This document shows positions 10,991 through 22,534 of a stretch of 64,000 nt of DNA, one piece after another. Each line of letters opens with the position of its first letter. Position 1 is the first letter of the stretch. The notes beneath the pieces were generated by a model that made no database searches, was not told where the DNA came from, and worked only from the letters and a program-made list of their open reading frames with translations. Made by a program: the position numbers and the translations under genes. This DNA comes from Ananas comosus (lineage: Eukaryota; Streptophyta; Magnoliopsida; Poales; Bromeliaceae), in NCBI RefSeq assembly GCF_001540865.1, contig NC_033631.1, positions 2,297,935 to 2,361,934 of the forward strand, read 5' to 3'.

Positions 10991-11510
10991 AATAAGATGC
11001 ATAAACTAAAGAGCATTTTTAATTACACTCATTTAAAGAGTCCCTATTTCGGTGGTTAATTTGTCGATTTTTATGGTATGACATGACATGGCAATCGATA
11101 AAGCCTTAGATCGACCTACCTCTATCATTTGGTGGTTAAAACATCACCGGGTGAGCAATTCCCCACCCTCTGATGTGGATCACAAAATATGACAAGCAAT
11201 CCAAGGTTTGGAGCCATTTACTCGACAATTTACCCAACAAGAGGCCGTTTGATTGCTTATAGTTATAATCACATAGTAATTATAATTGCATATAAATACA
11301 AATTCGATATTTAGTTTGATGTATTTAATTTCAACTGTTGTAGTAGGAATTACGGGAGAAGGTCCAACTGTAGTAGTAGGAACTACGCCCAAATTGGCCG
11401 CAGTTCTAACTGCAGCATTTGGAAAGAGTAACTTTAAACGAAAGATGAGCTTACCTCCTTAATTATTTTTTGAAACAAAAAATAATTTTTTTTACATTGA
11501 GGGTGCGTTT

Positions 11511-12157
11511 GGTTCGCACTATGAAAGATTACTATAAATAAAAAGATATCTGAGAATCTTATTCCTATTCATCCTATTACTAAGAATATGACATTTCTGT
11601 ATTTGGTTCGTACGGTCATATTATTTAATCATGCTATTTAAGATTACAAAAAAATATAGAATTAATTTATTTACTTTTTAATTAATTTTAGATAATTTTA
11701 TAAAAAATTTCAACATCTTTTTAGAAAAAAATGAGAGAGAACATAGGTTAGAGAGAGAGATCATAATTAAAGAAATAGAAATAGAAATAGAGTCGAGTTT
11801 AGAGAGAATGAAAGAATTGAGATTTTAGAAAAAAAAGATGTTGAAATTTTTTATAAAATTATCTAGTTTAGAGAGAGATATAAGGTTAGAGTGTAAAAAA
11901 AAATAATACCAACTAGCCGGCGAGTGGAAAGAAAAAAAAAAGATTAGACATATTATAATTACTCCAATCCATTAATATAAGGATACCCACCCTCCCTCAA
12001 AAGAATGAGATTAGTATTTTGGGATGCATCTCATTCCCAAGTAAATTTAGTATTACCAACTAGATTACTTAGTGCGTTTAGCCAAACACCGTCATTTTTT
12101 TTTATTCCCATTGGATTACTAAGAATCTTGAAAAGATAGCGCGAACCAAACGCACCC
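11511..12157. mobile_element. MITE with GGGTGCGTTTGGTTCGC terminal inverted repeats
   Basis: The left end GGGTGCGTTTGGTTCGC is the perfect reverse complement of the right end GCGAACCAAACGCACCC (12141-12157). The element is 647 bp and AT-rich. It contains an internal fold-back: gattttagaaaaaaaagatg near 11821 mirrors the stretch near 11695-11730. The flanks TGA and TTA are compatible with a decayed 3-bp PIF/Harbinger-type duplication. There is no coding capacity. Confidence 0.75.
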
Positions 12158-12762
12158 TTAGAGATAAACGTTTGTTCTGCAAACGATTGTTCCACGAGTA
12201 CAATATTAAATCCTATCACCTTATTTCTTGATTCGGATTACACAAGTTAATAATATAAATTAAAGAAATGAAAAAAGAACAAAATAAAAGAGGAAGCGAT
12301 ATTACCTGCCGAAAAAAATGACGAAAGAACCCGAGTCGGACACTGAGTGAGTTGATCCGGCTATATAAACACAAGAACACATCACATTTAAATTTTTTTT
12401 AAAAAAAAAATATAAAATAACCCACCTTTCCTCCAAAATTATTACGAAAAAATAAAATAATTTTAAAAAAAAATTATAGGGTCGGAAACCCTAGAAAGAA
12501 CGAGTGGGAGAGGGAGGAGGAGGTGAGTGGAGAGAGTAACAAGAAGCACAGAATGAGGAGGTTGGGGAGTTTTCTTAGGTCGTTACGTTCTGGGGGCATT
12601 TTAGTAAAACGCGGCGAGCGTTGCAGCATTGTTCAGTTTTCGTTCGGGGTGAAGACGATCAGACTTTTGATAAATACGGAAACAGCCTCAGATGTAAGAA
12701 ATTTGTAAGTAATAATATATTCTTACTATTATAATCAAATATGTCGGCTGGTTTTATCTCAC
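12158..12762. other. Intergenic sequence, no gene supported
   Basis: AT-rich up to about 12480, then a less AT-rich G-rich stretch (12490-12660) with a short plus-strand frame (12523-12708) that matches no family I recognise. It may be a host exon remnant or part of a repeat, and I do not call it a gene. Confidence 0.35.
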
Positions 12763-13114
12763 TAGGGATGCAAATGGATCCGGGTTGGTGGAGCTCCGCC
12801 CCGATCCGCCCCGAATGGGGTGGTAAGTGGGAACAAAAAATATAGAAAAATATAACCCGCCCCGAATCCGCCCCGATCCGCCAAGTAAATGGAGCGGGAG
12901 GCGGGAGACTCTTTTCTTCTTTCAATCTATCCCGATCCGTTAAAAATCCGCTCCCGCCCCGCTCCCGCCCCGATCCGCCCCGAATGGAGCGGTAAGTGGG
13001 AGCCAAAAATAAAATGAAAAGTAACTCGCCCCGAATCCGCCCCGCCCAGATAAGAAATGGAGCGGAAGGTAGGGGAACTCTCCCGCCCCTGGATCCGCCC
13101 CGTTTGCATCCCTA
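12763..13114. mobile_element. GC-rich hAT-type MITE
   Basis: The terminal inverted repeats are TAGGGATGCAAATGGATC at the left and, reversed, TAGGGATGCAAACGGGG at the right. They are flanked by a perfect 8-bp target duplication TATCTCAC (12755-12762 and 13115-13122). TAGGGATG termini and 8-bp duplications are typical of hAT elements. The interior is strikingly CG-rich in an AT-rich setting and is built from reiterated CGCCCCGAATCCGCCCC-type modules. It is 352 bp with no coding capacity. Confidence 0.8.
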
Positions 13115-13126
13115 TATCTCACTCTT

Positions 13127-13237
13127 TTTTTCTTTTTTTTTTTATCGGTACATACATAATTATTAAAATACCCTTCTGGTTTTGTCTCTCTTTTTTTTTT
13201 TTTATCGGTACATACATAATTATTAAAATACCCTTCA
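13127..13237. repeat. 60-bp tandem duplication
   Basis: tttatcggtacatacataat and the following attattaaaatacccttc occur at 13141 and again at exactly +60 (13201). Both are preceded by poly-T runs, so this is a recent tandem duplication. Confidence 0.9.
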
Positions 13238-13797
13238 CATTACTAATAATAGTAATTATTCAATAATATTTATTGTGAATTTAAATTTAAATTATTTAAT
13301 TAAATTTATTTTGAATTCAATAAACTATAAATTGCAATTATAGTTGAATGTTAAATTCAAAATACAAGTTTACGATTTGAATTATAGTTTATTATTTAAA
13401 TTCATATTCATATTTATGTTGTAAAATAAAGCTCTATATTCAAATTATATACTTAAATTTAAATTATTTTTTTTAATTCAAATTTCAGTTTTATTAAATA
13501 AACTACAGAAAATATTTGAATTAAAAAAATTAAGCTATTTAAATTCATAATTAAGAAATTAAGTTCAAAGTTTTAAATTTACAATAAGCACTTCACAAAC
13601 AATCTTACAAATAAAAAAAATTTTCGTTAACAACATATCTAATAAATTAACATTGAATTATCAAAATGAATTTTTAAATCTTTAATTTCGATATTCTAAT
13701 TTGACTTATTATACCAAATTGTAAATTTAAATTTAAGCTTAATTTTTGAATTCAGAGAACTTCGGATGGTTCAATTCAATGTAAATATAGGGTTAGC
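13238..13797. other. Very AT-rich spacer
   Basis: Over 80% A+T by eye, dominated by attcaaattt-type words. No gene or bounded element is visible. Confidence 0.45.
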
Positions 13798-16140
13798 TGT
13801 CAAAATGACTACAGTATCAACGACTAGTCGACACATCTGTAGAGTGTTGGAACGAGTCGGAGTCGTTTTGGCACGAAATGGATGCGAAAATAGACTCGGC
13901 GCACTCAAATAAGCCAAAATTGAAGTTCTAGCAGTTTAGGGCGTCCAAAAGTGGTTTAGGACGCCCAGATCCGGAGTGCTGTTTTGTATTATTACTAAAA
14001 TCATTTCGGACCCTATTTAGGGCACCTGGAAGTTGGGTCCGAAAGTTCACTTCGTGAATATCGATCGTGTTGACACATGTGATGTGGTAGGTGAGATCCG
14101 CCGGAACCGGATAGCGGAGTAGCGGACCGTCGGACAGAGAAACTCAGATGCTTTTTGTGTAAGCTGGAAGTTATGGGAGCCCGGTTCTGGGTTCTGGGCG
14201 CCCGAATCTTCGATTTTCTGCAGCAGTACAGGTTAGCAATGCTTGTTCTTGAAGCTTATTGCATCTAACCTATGCTTCTATATAAGGATGGGGACGACTC
14301 CCAGGAACTCTTTTCTCCTCCTCTCCACAGTGAACTTCAATTGGAGCCAAGGGAGACCCTCCAACTCTTTAGAATTCCAAATTTCACCTTGAGGACTTGG
14401 AATTTTAGTAGGATTTCGGCAGCGATTGTTGGAGTTTTGGCTTGTGCGCAGTCTAGGAACATCCAAATTCTATGAAACTTGATTGGGAGAATTGTGGACT
14501 CGTGGAGGAGTGTGTTGAACCTTTCCAACAGTAAAGTAGGTCTGTAAGCTCGAATTGCTATTTTTACTGGGATTTTTTTGTTCTTGAGCTGAAATTGGGG
14601 GTTTTCTTGGTGTTTATCGATCCAAATGCTTTGGGAACTGGATTTTTGAAGTGGGAATTGGTTTTCCATCATCCTCTACTGGTTTAGAAGCTTTCCCTTC
14701 TTGAATTCAAGTTTTGAGAGGTGAGTTTTAATTCAGATTTGGATAATTAAGCTTATATACTGATTTTTGGGAGTTTTGATGGATTTTTTGGATTTTTGAG
14801 TTCATATTTTTATGAAAAGCTTATTGATGGATTTGGATTGATTCCCTACTCTATTTGAAAGGTTTGCGACCCAACTCCACTAGTTTTATAACTTAGAATT
14901 CTTAGATTGAGCTAGAACAAGGAGATTGCTTAAGTGCTGAAGTTCTGGATGTAGGTTCTGGGCATCCAGAAGTGGGTCCGAATTAGTGTAAAGGCTTTTT
15001 GGTGATCGTGTCGAGCCCAATTTTGGTGAGAAACCTGGGGAATTGCTATTTAGACTTTTGAGGCGAGTTGGGTGAAGTTTCACTGCATTTGGACTTGAAA
15101 ATTGGGTTAATTCCTATGTTGAACCCTTGTAGGCTAAAGCTACTAGCTTGTTGTTCTGGGCTTAGGTTCTAGGCGCCCAAAAGTAGCCGCAGGAGGATCC
15201 AAATCTAGCAGCAGCCTAGTTTGATTTTCGGTTGAGGTTGATTTTGTGTGGGGCTTCTCCTATCGACTTCTAGCCGTTGTTGTAGTTGTGTTTAAGGTGG
15301 GTTGATGTTATCCGAAGTCTTCGAAATTCCTCCTAAGTATTCAAAACTCCAGCATGTTAGTTTACATATAATCATTCTGTTTTTTAGCTCAAACTATGGA
15401 TTTGCATGTTATAGATAAAATCTAAGTTTTGAAGCATGCTTAGTTAATTTATAATTATTATTCTCTACTAAACTGATATTTGACTTAGAAGAAAACTTAT
15501 TAAACCTACACCTATCACTTTTCAAAAAGTTATTAGATTTAGCTTCAGGAGCTGATTTTTCCTGTGTATCACCGTTGTTAGTGCGTCGTGGATACTTAGA
15601 CTAGTGTAGGTTGAGATTACACTCGTGCTGAGGGGCCGAGCTCGTTTTTACAGCAGAGTTAGGCTGTTTTGTACTATTAAGTGCCGTCGAGGCTGATAGT
15701 GGATCTAGATTCTTATACCTTATATCAGATTGTGCCGAGGGTATGTGAGCCTTAGTTGTTAGACCAGTTTGACCCATTTGTATTGATTATAGCTTGTGTT
15801 GGCCTGATTGAGCTCGACAGAGACACGCTTGCATACTCGGTTAGGTCGCGCCCACGAATGCCGCTCCGGAGTGAGGCTTTTTTTTCGTTGACGTCACAAC
15901 AGTCCTGTTTAGGTAGTTTTCTTGGACTGGCCACCCCCGTGGGTGGTGTGCGGTGTAGTTTGGGCACAGGCTGGACTGGTCAGTTGCCGGTCCCTTGAGA
16001 TTGGGTCAGTTGTGGTTGAGTTTTAGTTAGTGTCGCATTTATATATCCATAGAGAGTACAGTATGGATAGCGATAGTATAGTGGAATTTAGCTGTAGAGT
16101 TTCTTCTATCTTATTTTACTATCCTTTTTCCTGTCAGTTT
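13798..16140 (+). mobile_element. Old Del/Tekay-family LTR, plus orientation, truncated at its 3' side
   Basis: The left edge (from about 13798) matches the outer LTR end of the intact element read in reverse: gtcgacacatctgtagag and gagtcggagtcgttttgg correspond to 22790-22830. Towards the right, gagctcgacagagacacgct, gcatactcggt and the gcgcccacgaatgccgctcc block match 21300-21370 reversed. It then runs through gattgggtcag to the gatagcgatagtatagtgga block (21080-21120). A TATA-like ctatataagg lies at 14278-14287, about 480 bp in, comparable to 394 bp in the intact LTR. The last roughly 500 bp of the LTR are missing where the next element begins. It lacks the GTACCGGTAC array; GGGCGCCC-like words recur instead (13938-13975, 14186-14195, 15168-15175). 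Confidence 0.72.
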
Positions 16141-16142
16141 AG

Positions 16143-18505
16143 ATGAGCTTCATCTCTTCGGTGTTCGTGATATTGCCTCGGCGAGCCAAACAGCTATGGC
16201 GATTGAGCGGAAGAACAAATTGTTTTGTGGGGAGAAGCCATCTAGAGAGTCTGCTGAAGGCTCAAACAAGTTTAAAAAGAAGGGGTTCTCTGATCCTGAT
16301 TTATACTGTGATTATTGTAAAGTCACAAGACATATCAAGGATCGATGTTGGAAGCTCCATCCAGAGATGAGACCAAAGAAGAAGGACGATCGTGGTAAAC
16401 TCACAACGACAACGGCAACGACATCGGCAGGATCGACAAGTGATGCTCCTACCTTAATCGGACGGATGGATCAAGTGGACACTAGCTTGTTTCTGATGGC
16501 TATGTCGAAGAAGACAAGCCTGTGCCCGTCAAATCCGACTGATAAGAGAGAGGAGTTGTTCAATTTTCGAGTTCAAATCAAAAATGAGGTGATCGATGCC
16601 ATTATCGATCCCGGCAGCCAAAAGAACTTGATCTCGGAGAATCTAGTTCAAAGGCTGGGTTTGTCTACTACACCACACCCACACCCATATCCATTAGGGT
16701 GGATTAACAGTAATATTGAGATGAAGATCGATCACCAGTGTAAGGTAAAGTTTGCGGTGACCAGCGTCTACATCGACGAAATGCTATGCGAGGTTGTACC
16801 GTTGAATATTTGCAATCTTATCTTCGGCAGTCCCTACCTATGGGACCGTGACGCTATCTTCTTCCGTCGTCCTCAGCAATACCAAATTGTTAAGGATAGA
16901 TAAAAATTTGTGTTCACCACAGAGCCATTATCAACAACTGTAGACCTGGTAACCATTTGCCAGGCCAAGAGGACAATCAATGTCTGTCAAAAGTTTGCCT
17001 TACTGGTCATTCGGCAAGTTATATCTAAGGAGACAAGCAGTAAGATATTAAGGCTAGCATGCAAGGAAAATACTGATGATGCAGCCAAACTGATCAGTAA
17101 GCATCAGGATCTGTTTCAAAAAATACAAGGACTGCCACCAAAGCGAGCCGTGGAACATAAGATCCAATTGATCAGCGATGCTCCGTTACCAAATCTCGAC
17201 ATATACCGAAACTCGATGGTAGAGAATAAGGAGATAAAGCGACAGGGGACTGAGTTACTCGAGAGTGGTGCTATCAAACCGAATAGCCCCCCCTGTGGCT
17301 CCCCGATCGTGTTGGTGCCAAAGAAAGACGGCGGGTGGCGAATGTGTATCGACTACCACCGCCCTCAACAAAATCACCATCAAGAACCGGTACCGGCCCC
17401 TTACCATGGATCGATGATCTCTTGGACCAACTGAAGCATTCTCGCTACTTCACCAAATCGGACCTGAAGTCCGGCTATCATCAGGTTCGGATCCGAGAGG
17501 ATGACACCTAGAAAACCGCGTTCAAGACTCGATAAGGCCTGTTTGAATGGCGCGTCATGCCATTCGGCCTTTGCAATGCACCAGCCACTTTTATGCGACT
17601 GATGAACGACATTCTACGCCCCTTCCTTAATGACTTAGTGATCGTCTACCTCGACGACATCCTCATCTACAGTCGATCGTGGGATGAGCATCTGGTACAT
17701 GTCAAGAAGGTTTTCATGGTGCTCAAGGAACACCAACTCTGCTTAAACCCTAAAACGTGTGAGTTCGGCAAGCAAAGCTTGGTGTATCTTGGGTTCGTGG
17801 TAGGCGGCGGCGAGCTTCAGATCGACCCCGACAAGGTCAGGGTCATCAAGGAGTGGCCTAGGCCCAAAAATGTGACAGAGATGCGGAGCTTCATGGGCGC
17901 TTGCCAATATGTCCGGAAGCCTTGTTGCCCCTTTACATTCACTAACGAAGGCCAACCAAAAGTTCGAATGGAGTTCAAAACATGAGGACACGTTCCCACT
18001 TCTGCAATGAAAGATATGTGAGGCGTATGTTCTTGCGCTACCAAATCTGCAACGACCCTTTAAGTTGAAGGCAGACGCGTCGGGATATGCCATAGGGGCT
18101 GTCTGGATGCAAGACGGTCGGCCTATCGCGTATTACTCCAAAATGTTCCAGGGAGCTCAAAAGAACTATCCAACCTATGACAAGGAACTTTTGGCACTAC
18201 ACCAGGCGGTGACGCGTTGGCGGGTCTACCTCTTAGAAAAGAAAATAGTGGTGCATACAGACCACCGCCCGCTTCAGTACCTCCAAACGCAATCAAAATT
18301 GCAGCAGGCACGTCACATGAAATGGATGACGTACTTGCAACAGTTCAATCTAGTAATCAAGTACAAGAAAGGTACTCACAACAAATTGGTTGATATGTTA
18401 TCACGACCACCAGCGGCGGCACTTTGCTTGCCGATATTCTTGCAAGTTCAGCTAGACTTTCATGAGTATGCAAGTTTATATGCAGAAGACTCGGATTTTC
18501 AGTGA
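16143..18505 (+). pseudogene. Broken Ty3/gypsy gag-pol remnant (knuckle, protease, RT, RNase H; no integrase)
   Basis: Consecutive plus-strand frames give one decayed polyprotein. 16196-16903 holds a zinc knuckle (CDYCKVTRHIKDRC) and a protease-like domain with DPGSQ at the expected DTGS site, so the catalytic motif is changed. 16910-17434 carries the start of reverse transcriptase ([19 protein letters not shown]) before a frameshift. Stops lie at about 17510 and 17535. 17557-17985 carries [12 protein letters not shown] and the YLDDILIYS active site. 18065-18505 carries RNase H (KADASGYAIG, then a TDHRPLQYL block). Integrase should follow but is absent. The lineage is a gypsy group other than the 22906 element; I do not place it further. 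Confidence 0.88.
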
Positions 18506-19385
18506 AAACTGAGGAAACTCAATTTCCTCAGGTGTAGTTCTAGATCCAGCAGGTACTGGTTCCTCTCAAAATTAGGAAGCCATGATCCGGGACGATCAAA
18601 CATTTCAGATAAGTTTCAACCGTTAGGGATAAAGAGGAGGTGGTTCAAACTAATTCAGTTAGGATATGAATCGAGATGGTTCCAACTAATTCGCTTAGGA
18701 TAAGGATTGAGGTGGTTCCAAACTATTTCGGTTAAGATAAGAATCGAGGTGATTCCAACTACTTCTATTAGGATAAGGATAAAGTTTTTATTTTCAAAAT
18801 ATTTTATTCTTATTTTCTTGTAAGCCTGAAGTCTATAAATAGAGGCCCTACTAGCTCATGTAAACTCACTCTAGTTTAGAGAGAATTAATATACAGACTC
18901 TTCCACATAAAAATATTGTGTTCATTTTTTTTTTTTCTCTTTAATTTGGTTTCAAATATCCATCGGGAAGGCGCTGCCACATTGCTTCCTCCACCAACCG
19001 ATCAACCTATAAGGCAAGGTGTGACCTTGCAGATACCTTTTGAGGACCTACTATATGTGTGAAGTTGTGAGACCGCGACTATGGAAAGAGGACGGTTCCC
19101 TAAAACACACACGAAGTGATATTAGCACATGGCCATAAAAGCGCTCACCGGCTTAGAATCTAAAAGCTGTACCATGTGTGATCTTTGTGGAAATCCGATT
19201 CACCGCCCTTGGTTCAAGGCGTAGTCCACCATCGTGCCCTCGGATGTTCATTGACAAACACTAAATGAAGGTTCAAACCCGAAAGGTAACTTTGCCGAAT
19301 ACATGATATAAGAGATCCAGCATTCTTTTGAATTGTTTTGAATTTCAGTGTATTTACTTTCTTTATTTCAAAGTTTAAATCATGT
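18506..19385 (+). mobile_element. Probable LTR or LTR-like 3' segment with TATA box
   Basis: It follows the RNase H end and has the layout of an LTR: a tandem enhancer-like array (18623-18784), then tctataaatagaggcc (about 18831-18846), a strong TATA-like element. Boundaries and a partner LTR were not found, so it may belong to the gypsy remnant to its left or to another element. Confidence 0.4.
18623..18784. repeat. 36-bp tandem repeat, about 4.5 units
   Basis: Units of the form TTAGGATAAGGATYGAGGTG followed by gttccaactaattc begin at 18623, 18659, 18695, 18732 and 18768 (partial). They are diverged copies lying about 50 bp upstream of a TATA-like box, so an enhancer array is plausible. Confidence 0.85.
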
Positions 19386-20166
19386 GGGGGAATGTTAGAT
19401 TTTATTGGATTTTTGGTGATTTGAAACTTATTTAGCCTCTTGGGCAGCCCAATACTTAATGGGTCTTGCCTGGAAGGCTAACTAAAGTTTTTATATGTGA
19501 TGTTTAGTCCCACATTGAAAACTAAAGTTATGTTGTTGTTATTTATATATTGCTTTATTCTCAAGCTAGTTGGTTGGGAGAAAATAAAAGTTATGCTCTC
19601 GACTAAACACACGCACGCACGCAAGGCACGAGCACGAGCCGAGCAGAGCCGGGCGGGCTGCGGCACGTGCGGTCCATGCACCCGGTTAATTTTATTTTAT
19701 TTTATTTTATTTTTATTTTTATTTTTATTTTTTGGTTTACCTTTATCATAATCCTAATCCTAATCTATATCCCGTATAATTTTAAGCTTATCTTGTTCTA
19801 CACGGAATTGACGCGTTGAAGCAAGATTCTTGCCTTGGTTATATATATTGGAGGAAGTTGCGTGAATTCAACATAAACCTAGGCATATCTAAGAGCAAAA
19901 CCCTATCCTTTACCTCGCCTTTTCGTGATTTCTCGCCATTAATCTTTTGCGCCGATTTTCGCCGAGCTTTCTCATATTTTGCTAGATTTGAAGCTTGTTG
20001 GGTTCATTTTGCGCCACCTTGAAATCGTGCCGACGGGGTGGAATGTGGTCATTGTATCGCTGGAAGTAATTGGCGGAAAGCCTCACATGTGGATGGGCAA
20101 TTTCGCTTCTAGAATAGTGCACTACACGCCTCGATCCACATGCCTTTTCTAATCATTTTCTTTACA
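19386..20166 (+). mobile_element. Copia-type polypurine tract and partial 3' LTR
   Basis: gtgggggaa (about 19384-19392) immediately precedes TGTTAGATTTTATTGG, the arrangement of a polypurine tract followed by an LTR start. The next phrases, gcccaatacttaatgggtc and tttagtcccacattg, are common in plant copia LTRs. The right boundary (about 20166) and partner LTR were not identified. Confidence 0.45.
19688..19732. repeat. (TTTTA)n microsatellite
   Basis: An uninterrupted run of TTTTA/TTTTTA units follows a CG-rich stretch with repeated cacgcacg and gagcacgagc. Confidence 0.9.
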
Positions 20167-20539
20167 GTATTTGTTATTTAATTTCTTTCTCAAAATTTTT
20201 CTATAACTGAAATTAAACTTCCGAATTGTTATTAAATAATATTTTAATAAAAGATCAGAAAGATTTTCCAACACTATTAATGTTTTAAAGTTTTAAAATT
20301 CCTGAGTTGTTTTTTTGTACAAATGTGATAAATTAATAGGTGCTTAATACTATGATGCTTTACATGTGCAGAAAAGATTCTGTTCATATTGCGGCTCTGT
20401 GTGAATGGCCGGTCTGGTTTCTGTGCCTAGGTATGACGTAATATTCCACTAAGATTAAAAATTTACGAATGTTGCAAAGCTAAGTTAATTATTTATGAGT
20501 CGATATGATTATTCTAAATATTTCTATTTATAAGTGACT
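20167..20539. other. Intergenic, nothing recognised
   Basis: No coding frame or terminal repeats are visible. It is the left flank of the SINE that was split by the gypsy element. Confidence 0.4.
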
Positions 20540-20579
20540 GTCCCTAGAGCAATTGGCAAAGAGCTTGGTGGTTGGTATC
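20540..20579 (+). mobile_element. tRNA-derived SINE, 5' half (interrupted by gypsy element)
   Basis: gtccctagagcaattggcaa and the following agcttggtggttggtatc match the head of the intact SINE at 47723 onward, including the A-box-like part. The other half resumes at 30281, after the 9.7-kb element and one copy of the GTATC target duplication. Joining the two halves gives an uninterrupted SINE alignment. Confidence 0.9.
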
Positions 20580-22460
20580 TGTCACGCCCCGGATTACACG
20601 TTCCCCGGGCACGCCGACAAATCCGCCGTATACAAAGAAATTTTCCCTGTATACGAAGCGACAGCTGTACCTGTAAATCAAACACTACTACGAACAGTAG
20701 TAGAGAGCTGCTAGAGAAAACAGAAGCCAAATAAAACAGAGTTTCATATACATAGTTCAGATCCAAAATACAGAGCTACTCGCACTGGCGAGTTAAGTCA
20801 ACTATGTACATAAACTCGAAACAAAACATCTACCTACAGTAGGGCACCTCTAGCTCAGCACGTCGGGTAGGGCTCTAACTCGCGACGCCCTTGCCTCGAT
20901 CCTGATCCACGGACGGTGCAGCAGCCGGAACCTGTGGCTCTGCAAAAACATAGGTAACAACTGGGCGTGAGAACTACTGTAAAAACAAGTAGTCCTCAGT
21001 GGGTACCGCCCAAAACAACATCGGTCACCCACTAAGTCTACAGAAGGGAGCAAGGATAGAAGGAAAAGCAGGAAGTACACTCTACCGCTATCATCCACTA
21101 CACTATCATGCTCTACACTAACCAACTGTAGGAAATGTCAAATCTGACCCAATCCAAATCGGGACTGTAAGCATACCCGTCCCCGGGACTGTGAATACAC
21201 CCGTCCCTGCCCCGTTGCGACTATCGGGCTCTATCCACTCTAACTGGTCCGTGGAGAGCAAGTCCAACTGGCATGAGCGACACCAACGCGAAAGCACAAG
21301 CCTGACTCCGGAGTGGCACTCGTGGGCGCTACCCAACCGAGTATGCAGCGTATCTCTGTCGAGCTCAAACAGGCTCTGGAAAGCCAAAGTCAAGAAACCG
21401 ACTCTAAACTGGTCTAACAACCAACAGGTAACGTGCCCTCGGCACAATCTGACGCCAAAAAGGCGATACGGGTCCACCGTCAACTCTGACGGCACCCAAC
21501 AGTCCGAAATAACCTGAACGACCCGGTAAAAATCCACTCGGCGAACCAGCACGAGTGTAAATATATTCTAAACTACCTGGAGTACTCGTCTCGACAATAC
21601 TGCGACAGTACACTTTTCTAACGGCTTCTAGAGCTAAATTAGGCAGTTTATACAGGTGACAGGTCCAAATCGCAAGTTTTCTCCTAATTCAATTTCCAAG
21701 TTCAACATGTATAATCTACTTAATTTAAAATAAACATGCTTCAAAATTCAGATTTCACAATCTACATATAGTCCATGAATTTGAGCTAAAATTAATTACC
21801 GAAATCAAGATCTATACATGTCGACCAATAAGAACTTAGGAGTAAAGCCGATGTAACCCACCAAAAAAGCTAATCCCTGGCAGCGAGGGACTCCTCCTGG
21901 TGTAGAGCAACCTGCTGGATCACCCGGAACCCGCCGAGTACAGAAATCGCCTAAGCTCGAGCTCTACGCAACAAAATTCACCAATTCAGTCCAGAAATTT
22001 CAGCGGTGAGGTACAACAGGGATTCGACCAAGCTAACCTTCACCAAATCCAGCAAGTAAGGGCTTCGTGGATTCCTCTCGAAGTCCTGAATCCAACAAGC
22101 CAAGTCTCGTCGCAATCCGATGCTCCTACGTCGAGAACGAGCCAAAATACCGACAGTCGACGAAGAAATCTGCAGCAGTGGCACCCGAGCCCGAAAATGA
22201 TGAAATTGAAGTACTTGGAGGGATGCCCACAGGTAAAAATACGACAACCAGTACCTTGAAGCAGCACGACGTCAAAGATGGCGAAAAAAACAACTCGCCC
22301 GACCTCCTCGCAGCAACACGACGACGGAAGTATGCTCGAACGGCTCCGCGGCGCGACGTCGGCGACGAATCCGAGCTCCCTCTTGCCTTCAACCGGATGA
22401 GGGAGTTAGAGAGATGGATAAAAGCAGCTAGAAGACCTCTCTCACTCTCTCCACACGAAG

Positions 22461-22468
22461 CTATATAG
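22461..22468 (-). promoter_or_regulatory. TATA box of the Del/Tekay LTR
   Basis: CTATATAG lies 394 bp inside the LTR in element orientation, with CCCTC immediately upstream. The equivalent in the transcribing 5' LTR is 29881-29888. If used, it gives a U3 of about 0.4 kb and an unusually long R/U5 of about 1.8 kb. Confidence 0.65.
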
Positions 22469-22534
22469 AGGGGAGTGAGGGGTGATACAAGCGAGGGAGA
22501 GAAAATTACTCATTTAGCCCTCTACCTACCCTCT

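Noticed and set aside
7592..12000. Possible CRISPR-like or satellite arrays
   Set aside because: The repeats here are LTRs, inverted termini and duplications with clear TE explanations. No regular repeat-spacer array exists in the window.
14272..14672. Overlapping frames on both strands near a TATA box, suggesting a small gene
   Set aside because: The TATA box and surroundings align with the LTR promoter of Del/Tekay elements, and the frames have no conserved domain.
16143..18505. Considered joining this pol remnant with the LTR at 13798-16140 as one element
   Set aside because: The LTR is of Del/Tekay type, whereas the pol has a different gag knuckle and protease style. No PBS lies between them, so they are more likely adjacent unrelated insertions.
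20540..20579. Possible functional tRNA gene, because of A/B-box-like words
   Set aside because: No acceptor stem pairing, and the same head is attached to a 3' body with A-rich tail at 47711, showing a SINE rather than a tRNA gene.
22067..22468. A 133-codon open frame, duplicated at 29487-29888, antisense to the Del/Tekay element
   Set aside because: It lies wholly inside the LTRs and is duplicated with them, has no recognisable domain, and is explained by GC-rich sequence with few stops.
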